Positions 18,223 to 26,679 of a stretch of DNA of 64,000 nucleotides are shown in pieces. The translations under genes were made by a program, and so were the position numbers. The DNA is taken from contig NZ_CP060711.1 in assembly GCF_014395425.1 (NCBI RefSeq), positions 434,001-498,000 of the forward strand, given 5' to 3'. The stretch's first letter is position 1; every line of letters begins with the position of its first letter. This DNA is from Thermomonas brevis (GTDB taxonomy: Bacteria; Pseudomonadota; Gammaproteobacteria; Xanthomonadales; Xanthomonadaceae). The notes under the pieces were generated by a model. The model worked only from the letters and a program-made list of their open reading frames with translations. It made no database searches and was not told the DNA's origin.

Positions 18223-20523
18223 TCAGCTCTTGGTCAAGCGCGGCTTGTCGCCATAGGTGTAGTACGAATACGCGCCGCCGTAACCATATCCGTAGCCATA
18301 GCCGGCGGCGCGGGCGTCGTACTTGGTCAGCAGGCAGCCCACGATGCGCGCGCGCGCTGCGAGCAGGCGCTTCAACGCCGCCTGCGCGGCGCCGATTTTT
18401 GTCTTGGCGCTGTTGACCACCAGCAGGGTGCCGTCGATCGCGTTCGAGAGGATCGGCGCGTCGGCCAGACCCAGCACCGGCGGGCCGTCGATGATGACGT
18501 GGTCGTAGCGCTCGGTGCCGATGGTGAGCAGGGACACCAGCTTGGAACCGGACAGCAGCTCCGCCGGATTCGGAGGCAGCGGGCCGGCCAGGATCACGTG
18601 CAGGCGCTCGTCGTCGGTCTGCTGCACGGCCGCGCTGAACGAGCAGCCGCCCGCCAGCAAGTGGCTGAGGCCGGATTCCGCACGCAGCCCCAAAGTCTTG
18701 TGCAGCGACGGCTTGCGCAGGTCGGCGTCGACCAGCAGCACGCGCTTGCCCAGCTGGGTCAAGTTGCGCGCCAGCGCCAGCGCGGTGGTCGACTTGCCCT
18801 CGCCCGGGCCGCTGCTGGTGACCAGCAGCGTCTTGGGCACGCCGTGGTCGGTGGCGAACTGCAGCGCGGTGCGCACCGAGCGGTAGGCCTCCGAGAACGA
18901 GGACTGCAGGTCGGCGGCGACCTCGGCCAGGTTCTCCTTCGGTCCCAGCTTCGGAATGATTCCCAGCACCGGCAGCTTGAGCTTGTGCTCGACGTCGTCC
19001 GGGGTCTTGATGGTGTCGTCCAGGAACTCCAGCAGGAACGCCGCCAGCACGCCCAGCATCGCGCCCAGCAGCAGGCCGATGGCGAGGTTCAGCAGCAGGT
19101 TCGGCTTGAATCGCCAGCGCGGCACTTCGGCGCGATCGATGATCGAGATATTGTTGCTGCGCACGTCGCCGGCCACACCGACTTCCTTGTAGCGCTGCAG
19201 CAGGCCGTCGTAGAGCTGGCGATTGGTATCGACTTCGCGCTTGAGGATGTTGTACTGGATGCTGCGGCCGTCGACGTCCAGCGCCTGCGTGCGCAGCGCC
19301 GCGATCTGCCCCATCAGCATGTGTTCCTGCGCGCTGGCGGCGTCGAACTCCGCCTTGACCGAGGCACGCACACCCGAGATCTCCTTGGCGACCTGGCGGT
19401 CCAGCTCGTCGATCTGGCTCTTGAGCTGCTGCATCTCCGGATAGTCCGGCTTGAAGGTCTGCAGCTTGAGCTGGTATTGCGACAGCAACTGGCCCTTCTG
19501 CTGCTGCAGCACGCGGATGTTGGAATTGCCGATCATGTCGGCCGGCATCGCGCCCGACGACGCCTGACGCCAGCGCGCCTGCGCGCGGATGCGCTGGTCC
19601 TGCGCCGCCGCCAGTGCGGCGTTGAGCTGGGTCAGGTTCTGCACCGCCAGCGACTGGCCGTTCTCGCCGGTGTTGACCAGGTTCTCCTGCTGCGCAAACT
19701 GGACCAGCTTGCGTTCGGAGTCCTCCAGCTTGGCCTTGGTCAGCTTGAGCTGGTCTTCCAGGTAGGTCTTGGCGTACGAGGACGCGCCGAAGCGACGCTC
19801 AAGGCCGGACGCGATGTAGCCCTCGGCGATGGCGTTGGCTACCTTGGCCGAGAACTGCGCCGAAGGACTGTCGAAATTGAGCTTCACCAGCCGCGAGTTG
19901 CGCACCGGTTCGATGCTCAGGCTGTTGCCGATCATCGTGGCGGCGCTGCGCAGTTCTTCCACCGCGTTGGCGTTCGCAGCGGCGTCCATCGCTTTCGCAT
20001 CCTGCTTCGACTGCGGCTTCAACAGCGCCAGCATGCGGCCCAGCCAGCCCGAATCGTTGAGCCGGTCCAGCGCGGCCTGGTCCAGGTTCAGCTCGTTCGC
20101 CACCCGTTCAGCCAGCGAGCGGCTCTTGAGCAGTTCGTACTGGGTCTGCAGGAAGGCCGGATCCCAGCCGCCGCGATCGTCGCCCGGCTGGATGCCGTCC
20201 ACCTGCACGACCTGGATGCCGTCCTTCTCCAACTGCAGCACGGTGGTGGCGCGATAGATCGGCGTCGCCGTCAGGGTGACCAGCAGCGCAAGCGCCACCA
20301 CCCCGGCCAGAACGCTGGCGATCAGGCGGCGGCGCTTGACCAGGATGCGCCAGTAGGCGAGCAGGTCGATCTCGTCGTCGTCGCGACGCTCCTCCTGCAT
20401 GTCCAGCGCCAGCGCGGTGCCGCCGCGATGCAGGCCGAGACCGTGCGCGGCAGCGCCGTCGGTGCGGGTAGGCAGGTGGCGGTTCTCGTCCGCGGGGCCA
20501 ACGGGCAGATGATCTTCGGTCAT
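18223..20523 (-). CDS. wzc: Polysaccharide co-polymerase/tyrosine autokinase, Wzc/GumC-type
   Basis: This 766-residue inner-membrane protein has an N-terminal Wzz-type domain flanked by two membrane segments (about 57-77 and near 465). A long periplasmic coiled-coil region lies between them, and a cytosolic bacterial tyrosine kinase domain follows. The Walker A SSGPGEGKST is near residue 570, with Walker A-prime VLLVDADLRKPSLHKTLG. The C-terminal tail is glycine-tyrosine rich, with eight tyrosines in the stretch after AAG. This is the autophosphorylation cluster that controls chain length and export. It lies 21 bases after the export lipoprotein gene. No Wzb-type phosphatase gene is in the locus. 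Confidence 0.92.
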   Translation of the reverse strand: MTEDHLPVGPADENRHLPTRTDGAAAHGLGLHRGGTALALDMQEERRDDDEIDLLAYWRILVKRRRLIASVLAGVVALALLVTLTATPIYRATTVLQLEKDGIQVVQVDGIQPGDDRGGWDPAFLQTQYELLKSRSLAERVANELNLDQAALDRLNDSGWLGRMLALLKPQSKQDAKAMDAAANANAVEELRSAATMIGNSLSIEPVRNSRLVKLNFDSPSAQFSAKVANAIAEGYIASGLERRFGASSYAKTYLEDQLKLTKAKLEDSERKLVQFAQQENLVNTGENGQSLAVQNLTQLNAALAAAQDQRIRAQARWRQASSGAMPADMIGNSNIRVLQQQKGQLLSQYQLKLQTFKPDYPEMQQLKSQIDELDRQVAKEISGVRASVKAEFDAASAQEHMLMGQIAALRTQALDVDGRSIQYNILKREVDTNRQLYDGLLQRYKEVGVAGDVRSNNISIIDRAEVPRWRFKPNLLLNLAIGLLLGAMLGVLAAFLLEFLDDTIKTPDDVEHKLKLPVLGIIPKLGPKENLAEVAADLQSSFSEAYRSVRTALQFATDHGVPKTLLVTSSGPGEGKSTTALALARNLTQLGKRVLLVDADLRKPSLHKTLGLRAESGLSHLLAGGCSFSAAVQQTDDERLHVILAGPLPPNPAELLSGSKLVSLLTIGTERYDHVIIDGPPVLGLADAPILSNAIDGTLLVVNSAKTKIGAAQAALKRLLAARARIVGCLLTKYDARAAGYGYGYGYGGAYSYYTYGDKPRLTKS

Positions 20524-20544
20524 GCGTGAATCGTCCTTGATGCG

Positions 20545-21261
20545 TCAGAACCAGCGGAACACGCCAATGGCCGGCATGGTTTCAATGAAACGGCGGAGCG
20601 CCGACTTGCTGCCCGACTGCTCGACCACGACGATGTCGTCGCCGTAGACCTGCGGGTCTTCGACCATGCCCTTGCGTACCAGGCGCAGGTCGTACACGGC
20701 CGCCTTGCGCTTGCCGCCAACCTGCCGCATCAGCACGATGCCGCCGAGGTCGGCAACCTTGTCATCCACGCCTTCGGCCAGCGCGATGGCCTGCAAGAGG
20801 CTGGTCTTGCCGGTGATCGGATAGATACCCGGCTTCTTCACCGCGCCTTCCAGGGTGATGCGCTGGCTGGTGTATTCCTTCACGAACACGCTGACCTGCG
20901 GGTTCTGCAGGAAGCCGTCGGCGTATTTCTTGCCCAGCTCGGTTTCCAGTTCCGGGATGGTCTTGCCGCCGGCCATCACCCCGCCGATCAGCGGCAGCGA
21001 GATCTGGCCGTTGGAATTGACGCGCACTTCCTTGTCCAGATCCTGCACCCCGAACACGCTGATCTGCAGCAGGTCTTGCGCACCGATGCGGTAGTCGCTG
21101 GCGCCTTCGTATGCGCCGGACGCGGAGGTGGTGTCGGGCGGCGGCAGGGCGGCGCCGACCAAGGCGTCGCCGGAGCTGCGGCGCGTTCCGCCGCTGCCGG
21201 CACAGCCCGCAAGCAGCATCGCCAGCAAGGCGATCCAAAGGAAACGCGTCCAGTTGCGCAT
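20545..21261 (-). CDS. gumB: Outer-membrane polysaccharide export lipoprotein, Wza/GumB-like
   Basis: This 238-residue protein has a lipoprotein signal peptide with lipobox LLAGC. A poly-export domain follows (YRIGAQDLLQISVFGVQDL to NPQVSVFVKEY) and then a SLBB-type segment beginning ITLEGAVKKPGIYPI. It is short compared with Wza, as GumB is, and should form the outer-membrane export channel fed by the Wzc-like protein. The ATG at 21261 is preceded by GGAAG at a suitable distance. In-frame ATGs at 21276 and 21294 are less likely. It is the first gene of the export unit, with promoter at 21293-21320. Confidence 0.9.
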   Translation of the reverse strand: MRNWTRFLWIALLAMLLAGCAGSGGTRRSSGDALVGAALPPPDTTSASGAYEGASDYRIGAQDLLQISVFGVQDLDKEVRVNSNGQISLPLIGGVMAGGKTIPELETELGKKYADGFLQNPQVSVFVKEYTSQRITLEGAVKKPGIYPITGKTSLLQAIALAEGVDDKVADLGGIVLMRQVGGKRKAAVYDLRLVRKGMVEDPQVYGDDIVVVEQSGSKSALRRFIETMPAIGVFRWF

Positions 21262-21292
21262 GCGAATAGCTTCCATCCTCGAGGGAACGGGC

Positions 21293-21320
21293 ATTATGCG
21301 GCGCGGGCCGGCACGCGCAA
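21293..21320 (-). promoter_or_regulatory. Predicted promoter of the export unit (gumB-wzc-J-TPR)
   Basis: On the minus strand TTGCGC (21320-21315) and CATAAT (21298-21293) are separated by 16 bases. Transcription would begin near 21286, about 25 bases before the ATG at 21261. The divergent tRNA-Val promoter lies about 75 bases away. Confidence 0.5.
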
Positions 21321-21395
21321 CCTGAATACCTCCCCGTCCGTGAACGCGGCCTCAAGGTGGTGCCCGTCCCGATTGCGGCGGCCGTCCACGGACGG

Positions 21396-21423
21396 TTGCC
21401 TATCCGGCGCGTTCATGTACAAT
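21396..21423 (+). promoter_or_regulatory. Predicted tRNA-Val promoter
   Basis: TTGCCT (21396-21401) and TACAAT (21418-21423) are 16 bases apart, and the mature tRNA starts 14 bases after the -10 box. GC-rich sequence between the -10 box and the start resembles the discriminator of stringently controlled stable-RNA promoters. Confidence 0.6.
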
Positions 21424-21436
21424 GCGCGGCTTCATC

Positions 21437-21511
21437 GGGCGGTTAGCTCAGCGGTAGAGCATTGCCTTCACACGGCAAGGGTCGCAGGTTCGAACCCTGC
21501 ACCGCCCACCA
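21437..21511 (+). tRNA. tRNA-Val (anticodon CAC)
   Basis: The acceptor stem GGGCGGT/ACCGCCC closes the cloverleaf. The D arm contains TAGCTCAGCGGTAGAGC, the anticodon stem is TTGCC/GGCAA with loop TTCACAC, and the T arm is GCAGGTTCGAACCCTGC. CCA is encoded. The anticodon CAC reads GTG. Confidence 0.97.
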
Positions 21512-21520
21512 GATCGAACG

Positions 21521-21547
21521 AAAAAGCCGGCCAATGGCCGGCTTTTT
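21521..21547. terminator. Bidirectional terminator between tRNA-Val and cysNC
   Basis: AAAAAGCCGGCC (21521-21532) pairs with GGCCGGCTTTTT (21536-21547) around a 3-base loop. The A and T runs make a proper U-tract in both directions. It serves the plus-strand tRNA and the convergent minus-strand cysNC. Confidence 0.85.
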
Positions 21548-21568
21548 CGTTTCCCGATTGCGGACGCA

Positions 21569-23470
21569 TCACAGCCCGAAGTCGTGCACGTCCAGACCCA
21601 ACGCCGCGATCACCGCGTCGGCCAGCGCCACCGGGTCGGCATCGGCGGTGCGCAGGAGCAGCTCCGGCGCGGACGGCGCCTCGTAGGGCGAGTCGATGCC
21701 GGTGAAGTTGCGCAGTTCGCCGCGGCGGGCCTTGGCGTACAGGCCCTTGATGTCGCGGCGCTCCGCTTCCGCCAGCGCGGTGTCGACGAACACTTCCAGG
21801 AACTCGCCGGGCTCGAACAGCGAACGCGCCATCTCTCGCTCGGCGCGGAACGGGCTGATGAAGCTCACCAGCACGATCAGCCCGGCGTCGGTCATCAGCT
21901 TCGCCACTTCGGCGACGCGGCGGATGTTCTCGACGCGATCCTCGTCGGTGAAGCCGAGATCCTTGTTGAGGCCGTGGCGGACGTTGTCGCCGTCCAGCAC
22001 GTAAGCATGCCGGCCCATCGCCATCAGCTTCCTGTCCACCAGGTTGGCGATGGTGGACTTGCCCGCGCCGGACAGGCCGGTGAACCACAGGCAGCGCGGC
22101 TGCTGGTGCTTGATGCGGGCGCGCGCCGCCTTGTCCACGTCGAGGTGCTGCCAGTGGATGTTGCCGGCGCGGCGCAGGGCGAAGTCCAGCGTGCCGGCGG
22201 CGACGGTGGCGTTGCTCTGGCGATCGATCAGGATGAAGCCGCCGAGCGTGCGGTTGTCGGCGTAGGCGGCGAACGGGATCGGCTGGTCGAGGTGCAGGTT
22301 GCAGAAGCCGACCTCGTTCAGCTCGAGGTGCTTGGCGGCCAGCTGCTCCTGCGTGTTGACGTCGACCTTGTGCTTGATCTCGGTGACCGACGCGCCGACG
22401 GTGCGGCTGCCGATCTTCAGCAGATACGGCCGGCCCGGCAGCAGGCGCTCGTCGCCCATCCACAGCAGGTGCGCGGCGAACTGGTCGGACACTTCGGGCG
22501 GATTGGCGACGCTGGCGATCACGTCGCCGCGGCTGGCGTCGATCTCGTCGGCGAGGGTCAGCGTCACCGCCTGCCCTTCCGCCGCCACCGGCAGATCACC
22601 GTCGGCGGCGACGATGCGCGCCACCCGCGAACGCCGCCCGGACGGCAGCACCACGACCTCGTCGCCCGACGTGATCCGCCCCGCCGCCACGGTACCGGCG
22701 AAACCGCGGAAATCCTGGTTCGGGCGGCACACCCATTGCACCGGCATGCGGAACGCGGCAGCGCCGTCGGCGCGCTCGACCGGCACGGTCTCCAGATACT
22801 CCAGCAGCGACGGCCCACCGTACCACGGCGTGTTCGCCGAGCGCTCAATCATGTTGTCGCCGCGCAGCGCCGACAGCGGGATGCAGTCCACGTGCTCGAT
22901 GCCGAGCTGCGCCGCCAGTTCACGGTAATCGCCGACGATCGCATCGAACACGCCTTGGTCGAACCCGACCAGGTCCATCTTGTTCACCGCCAGCAGCACG
23001 CGGCGGATGCCGAGCAGTTGCACGATGTAGCTGTGCCGGCGGGTCTGCGTCAGCAAGCCCTTGCGCGCGTCCACCAGCACCACCGCCACGTCGGCGGTCG
23101 ATGCGCCGGTGGCCATGTTGCGGGTGTACTGCTCGTGGCCGGGGCAGTCGGCGACGATGAACTTGCGCTGTTCGGTGCCGAAGAAGCGGTAGGCCACGTC
23201 GATCGTGATGCCCTGCTCGCGCTCGGCGGCCAGGCCATCGACCAGCAGGGCGAAATCGATCTCGCCGTTCTGGGTGCCGTGGCGGCGGCTGTCGGCTTCC
23301 AGCGCGCTGACCTGGTCGTCCAGCAACAACCGGGTGTCGTGCAGCAGGCGGCCAATCAGCGTGCTCTTGCCGTCGTCCACGCTGCCGCAGGTGATGAAGC
23401 GCAGGAGGCCCTTGGTCTCGTGCTGCTGCAGGTAGGCGGCGACCTGCACGTTCGCATCGTCCGTGCGCAT
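21569..23470 (-). CDS. cysNC: Fused sulfate adenylyltransferase large subunit / APS kinase, CysNC
   Basis: This is a 633-residue bifunctional enzyme. The N-terminal GTPase domain (CysN) has [27 protein letters not shown] and NKMDL and drives APS formation with CysD. The C-terminal APS kinase domain starts near residue 440, with P-loop [11 protein letters not shown] around 467 and [15 protein letters not shown]. This activates sulfate to PAPS in the cytosol for cysteine synthesis or sulfation. The ATG at 23470 overlaps the cysD stop by one base (TGATG), consistent with coupled synthesis of a complex. The fusion is usual in xanthomonads and pseudomonads. Confidence 0.96.
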   Translation of the reverse strand: MRTDDANVQVAAYLQQHETKGLLRFITCGSVDDGKSTLIGRLLHDTRLLLDDQVSALEADSRRHGTQNGEIDFALLVDGLAAEREQGITIDVAYRFFGTEQRKFIVADCPGHEQYTRNMATGASTADVAVVLVDARKGLLTQTRRHSYIVQLLGIRRVLLAVNKMDLVGFDQGVFDAIVGDYRELAAQLGIEHVDCIPLSALRGDNMIERSANTPWYGGPSLLEYLETVPVERADGAAAFRMPVQWVCRPNQDFRGFAGTVAAGRITSGDEVVVLPSGRRSRVARIVAADGDLPVAAEGQAVTLTLADEIDASRGDVIASVANPPEVSDQFAAHLLWMGDERLLPGRPYLLKIGSRTVGASVTEIKHKVDVNTQEQLAAKHLELNEVGFCNLHLDQPIPFAAYADNRTLGGFILIDRQSNATVAAGTLDFALRRAGNIHWQHLDVDKAARARIKHQQPRCLWFTGLSGAGKSTIANLVDRKLMAMGRHAYVLDGDNVRHGLNKDLGFTDEDRVENIRRVAEVAKLMTDAGLIVLVSFISPFRAEREMARSLFEPGEFLEVFVDTALAEAERRDIKGLYAKARRGELRNFTGIDSPYEAPSAPELLLRTADADPVALADAVIAALGLDVHDFGL

Positions 23471-24405
23471 CAGAAGTAGCCCTCCTGCTTCTTCTTTTCC
23501 ATCGAGGCGGACGGGTCGTGGTCGATGACCCGGCCCTGCCGTTCGGACGTGGTCGCCACCAGCATCTCGGCGATGATCTTCTCCAGCGTATCGGCCTCGG
23601 ATTCGATCGCGCCGGTCAGTGGATAGCAGCCCAGCGTGCGGAAACGCACGCGCTTGATCGCCAGCGTTTCGCCGTCGCGCAGCGGCAGGCGTTCGTCGTC
23701 GACCATGATCAGCGCGCCGTCGCGTTCCACCACCGGTCGCTCGGCGGCGAAGTACAGCGACGGCACCGGAATCTTCTCGCGGTAGATGTAGAGCCAGATG
23801 TCCAGCTCGGTCCAGTTCGACAACGGGAACGCGCGCACCGATTCGCCCTTGTGGATGCGGGCGTTGTAGAGGTTCCACAGTTCGGGGCGCTGGTTCTTCG
23901 GATCCCAGCGGTGCTGGGCGTTGCGGAAGCTGAAGATGCGCTCCTTGGCGCGCGACTTCTCTTCGTCGCGGCGCGCGCCGCCGATGGCGGCGTCGAAGGC
24001 GAACTTGTCCAGCGCCTGCTTCAGGCCCTGCGTCTTCATCACGTCGGTGTGCACGGTGGCGCCGTGGGTGATCGGGCCGATGCCCTGCGCCACGCCGTCG
24101 GGATTGGTGTGCACACGCAGTTCGACGCCGGTTTCGGCGGCGCGGCGGTCGCGGAAGGCGATCATCTCGCGGAACTTCCAGCCGGTATCGACGTGCAGCA
24201 GCGGGATCGGCGGGCGCGCGGGATGAAACGCCTTCAGCAGCAGGTGCAGCAGCACCGAGCTGTCCTTGCCGACGGAATACAGCAGCACCGGGTTGCGGAA
24301 CTCGGCCGCGACTTCGCGCAGGATGTGGATGCTTTCGGCTTCGAGCCGGTCGAGATGGGAGAGCGCTGCGTTCAAGGTTGCGATGCTGCGGAAACGATGC
24401 CGCAC
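23470..24405 (-). CDS. cysD: Sulfate adenylyltransferase subunit 2, CysD
   Basis: This 311-residue member of the PP-loop family has [17 protein letters not shown] as ATP-pyrophosphatase loop. [35 protein letters not shown] and the C-terminal RQGRVIDHD are typical of CysD. It makes APS from ATP and sulfate with CysN. The start is GTG at 24405; the conserved part begins a few residues later ([16 protein letters not shown]), so a shorter version is possible. It is 6 bases after the glutamate-synthase-like gene and overlaps cysNC by one base. Confidence 0.95.
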   Translation of the reverse strand: MRHRFRSIATLNAALSHLDRLEAESIHILREVAAEFRNPVLLYSVGKDSSVLLHLLLKAFHPARPPIPLLHVDTGWKFREMIAFRDRRAAETGVELRVHTNPDGVAQGIGPITHGATVHTDVMKTQGLKQALDKFAFDAAIGGARRDEEKSRAKERIFSFRNAQHRWDPKNQRPELWNLYNARIHKGESVRAFPLSNWTELDIWLYIYREKIPVPSLYFAAERPVVERDGALIMVDDERLPLRDGETLAIKRVRFRTLGCYPLTGAIESEADTLEKIIAEMLVATTSERQGRVIDHDPSASMEKKKQEGYF

Positions 24406-24411
24406 AGCCTA

Positions 24412-26037
24412 TCAGGTGGACTTGCCGCTCCGGAGCCGCGCGACATGCGCAGGCGGCATGAAGGCATCGCTGCGGGCTTGGTGCCAGAACTCGCGGAACA
24501 CCGCGTGCTCGGGCAGGCGCGCCGTCAGCAGCTCGCCCGGCTCCAGGTAGCGGTACAGCGCGGCCAGCGAACGCACTTCGGTGGGCGAAACACGGCGCAG
24601 GATGTGCTCCGGCCCCAACTGGTCCGGATGCTCCAGGCCCGCCGCGCACAGCAGGTCGCGCAGCGCGCGCAGGGTGTTGTCGTGGAACGCCGCCACGCGC
24701 ACGGCCTTGTCGGCCACGTCCAGGTGCTTCCAGCGCGCCGGATCCTGAGTGGCGATGCCGGTCGGGCAGCGGTTGGTGTGGCAGCTCAGCGACTGGATGC
24801 AGCCCAGCGCGAACATGAAGCCGCGCCCGGCGTTGCACCAGTCCGCGCCGGTCGCCAGCGTGCGGGCGATGTCGAAGGCGCTGACGATCTTGCCGGCCGC
24901 GCCGATCCGGATGCGGTCGCGCAAGCCCAATCCGACCAGCGTGTTGTGCACCAGCATCAGGCCTTCGTGCATCGGCACGCCGACGTGGTCGACGAACTCC
25001 GCCGGCGCCGCGCCGGTGCCGCCCTCCGCACCGTCGACCACGATGAAGTCGGGCAGGACGCCGCTTTCCTGCATCGCCTTGGCGATGCCGAACCATTCCC
25101 AAGGGTGGCCGATGGCGAGCTTGAAGCCGGTCGGCTTGCCGCCCGACAGCACGCGCAGCCGCGCCACGAACTGCAGCAGGCCCAGCGGCGTGGAGAACGC
25201 CGAATGCCGCGACGGCGACACGCAGTCCACGCCCATCGGCACGCCGCGCGTGACCGCGATCTCGGCGCTGAGCTTGGCCGCCGGCAGCACGCCGCCGTGG
25301 CCGGGCTTGGCGCCTTGCGACAGCTTCACCTCGACCATCTTCACCTGCGGGTCGCGCGCCTGCACGGTGAAGCGCTCCTCGCTGAAGCTGCCGTCGTCGT
25401 TGCGGCAGCCGAAATAGCCGGAGCCCAGCTCCCACACCAGGTCGCCGCCGGCCTCGCGGTGGTAGGGCGAGATCGAGCCCTCGCCGGTGTCGTGGTAGAA
25501 GCCGCCGCGCTTCGCGCCCGCGTTGAGCGCGCGGATCGCCGCCGCCGACAGCGCGCCGAAGCTCATCGCCGAGATGTTGAACACGCTGGCCGAATACGGC
25601 TGCGCGGTGTCGGCGCCGATCGCGATGCGGAAGTCGTGGCCGGCGATCTCCGCCGGCGCCAGCGAATGGTTGATCCACTCGTAGTCGATGCCGTACACGT
25701 CCTGCTGGGTGCCGAACGGGCGCACGTCGTCCACGTGCTTGGCGCGCTGGTAGATCAGTGCGCGCTGCTCGCGCGAGAACGGCACCTCGGCGGTGTCGGA
25801 CTGGATGAAGTACTGCCGCATTTCCGGGCCGATGGTTTCCAGCCCGTAGCGGAAATGCGCCAGCAGCGGATAGTTGCGGCGCAGCGTGCTCCTGCGCTGC
25901 AGCAGATCGATCGTGCCTAGCAGCGCCAGCCCGCCGAACACCGCGACGCCCCACCACCAGTGCGGATACCGCGTCGCCAGCGCCAGCGCGAGGACCGTCA
26001 GGACGAGGCTGGCGACGTAGGCGGAATAGCGGGACAC
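24412..26037 (-). CDS. FMN-binding glutamate synthase family protein (GltB2-like, membrane-anchored)
   Basis: This 541-residue protein begins with one or two membrane segments (about 8-45). The central FMN/alpha-subunit-like domain of glutamate synthase follows, with [46 protein letters not shown] and [26 protein letters not shown] and the cysteine-containing iron-sulfur segment ([22 protein letters not shown]) complete the pattern. Such stand-alone proteins lack the glutaminase and FAD subunits and have no settled reaction. It is 6 bases upstream of cysD on the same strand, hinting at shared expression with sulfate activation. Confidence 0.88.
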   Translation of the reverse strand: MSRYSAYVASLVLTVLALALATRYPHWWWGVAVFGGLALLGTIDLLQRRSTLRRNYPLLAHFRYGLETIGPEMRQYFIQSDTAEVPFSREQRALIYQRAKHVDDVRPFGTQQDVYGIDYEWINHSLAPAEIAGHDFRIAIGADTAQPYSASVFNISAMSFGALSAAAIRALNAGAKRGGFYHDTGEGSISPYHREAGGDLVWELGSGYFGCRNDDGSFSEERFTVQARDPQVKMVEVKLSQGAKPGHGGVLPAAKLSAEIAVTRGVPMGVDCVSPSRHSAFSTPLGLLQFVARLRVLSGGKPTGFKLAIGHPWEWFGIAKAMQESGVLPDFIVVDGAEGGTGAAPAEFVDHVGVPMHEGLMLVHNTLVGLGLRDRIRIGAAGKIVSAFDIARTLATGADWCNAGRGFMFALGCIQSLSCHTNRCPTGIATQDPARWKHLDVADKAVRVAAFHDNTLRALRDLLCAAGLEHPDQLGPEHILRRVSPTEVRSLAALYRYLEPGELLTARLPEHAVFREFWHQARSDAFMPPAHVARLRSGKST

Positions 26038-26051
26038 GGCCTCTCCTGGTG

Positions 26052-26138
26052 TGGTGCCTGGGGAGGGACTCGAACCCTCATGGCCTTGCGGCCGGCGGAT
26101 TTTAAGTCCGATGCGTCTACCGGTTTCGCCACCCAGGC
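26052..26138 (-). tRNA. tRNA-Leu (anticodon TAA)
   Basis: On the minus strand the acceptor stem GCCTGGG/CCCAGGC, a long variable arm (class II) and the anticodon loop CTTAAAA give anticodon TAA. The T arm GGTTCGAGTCC and an encoded CCA complete it. It is the third tRNA of the Gly-Cys-Leu group downstream of pgsA, the leuZ position in E. coli. Confidence 0.96.
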
Positions 26139-26201
26139 TTGCGCGGGAAGCTTAACGCGAAGGCATCATGGCGCGTAACTTCGCGGAGGCGGCCGCGATG
26201 G

Positions 26202-26287
26202 GCAGGCGCGTCGGGGACACGTCGCAAGTACGTCCATGTAGGCTAATCGGCGACATCCATGCCGCCGATTGTCCCCGACGCGCCTGC
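26202..26287. repeat. Nested inverted repeat between tRNA-Leu and tRNA-Cys
   Basis: Two perfect 18-base arms (26202-26219 and 26270-26287) flank 50 bases. Inside them ATCGGCG (26246-26252) and CGCCGAT (26263-26269) form a second hairpin. A further 7-base inverted pair lies just outside (26156-26162 with 26179-26185). No reading frame of note crosses it. The 217-base space between the two tRNAs holds nothing else but the tRNA-Cys terminator. Confidence 0.85.
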
Positions 26288-26324
26288 GCGCCACGACCAC
26301 TCGCAGGATCCTGCATTGCGCAAG

Positions 26325-26353
26325 AAAAAAGCCCCGCGCGAGCGGGGCTTTTC
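26325..26353 (-). terminator. Terminator after tRNA-Cys
   Basis: GCCCCGC (26331-26337) and GCGGGGC (26342-26348) form a stem with a 4-base loop. On the minus strand it is followed by a run of six T residues. It begins just after the CCA end of tRNA-Cys, so tRNA-Leu is likely transcribed by read-through or from its own start. Confidence 0.8.
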
Positions 26354-26356
26354 GAT

Positions 26357-26430
26357 TGGAGGCCGAGGTCGGAATTGAACCGGCGTACGCGGATTTGCAG
26401 TCCGCTGCATAACCACTCTGCCACCCGGCC
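26357..26430 (-). tRNA. tRNA-Cys (anticodon GCA)
   Basis: On the minus strand GGCCGGG pairs with CTCGGCC in the acceptor stem (one G-U pair). The anticodon loop CTGCAAA gives GCA, and the T arm GCCGGTTCAATTCCGAC and an encoded CCA are present. The gene is in the cysT position of the conserved uvrC-pgsA-tRNA group. Confidence 0.96.
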
Positions 26431-26520
26431 GGATGACTGTTTCGCGTTCCGGATTCTTCCACATCGCGCGAACTCACGCGACATGCGACGAATCGAAAAA
26501 CGCACCGGAACGTGGTCCGG

Positions 26521-26551
26521 AAAAAACGAAGCCCCGCGAACGGGGCTTCGT
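26521..26551 (-). terminator. Terminator after tRNA-Gly
   Basis: ACGAAGCCCC (26526-26535) and GGGGCTTCGT (26542-26551) form a 10-bp stem with a 6-base loop. A run of T residues follows on the minus strand. It lies 5 bases from the CCA end of tRNA-Gly. Confidence 0.8.
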
Positions 26552-26556
26552 GAATC

Positions 26557-26632
<76 letters not shown>

Positions 26633-26644
26633 GTTGAGCCCGCC

Positions 26645-26672
26645 ATTCTACGGGCTTTTTTCAGCCCGTCAA
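26645..26672 (-). promoter_or_regulatory. Predicted tRNA-Gly promoter with hairpin in its spacer
   Basis: On the minus strand TTGACG (26672-26667) and TAGAAT (26650-26645) are separated by 16 bases, and the tRNA begins 12 bases after the -10 box. The spacer itself is an inverted repeat (ACGGGCT at 26650-26656 and AGCCCGT at 26663-26669), lying 10 bases after the pgsA stop. Confidence 0.65.
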
Positions 26673-26679
26673 CAGGGGC

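Noticed and set aside
17878..20529. An 883-codon plus-strand frame opposite wzc
   Set aside because: The minus-strand Wzc-like kinase accounts for the region. The plus frame has no recognisable domain and is Gln/Arg/His-rich antisense.
21569..25957. A single 1462-codon frame covering cysNC, cysD and the glutamate-synthase-like gene
   Set aside because: Only the cysNC end of this frame is a real protein. The rest is out of frame with the recognised CysD and glutamate-synthase-like proteins.
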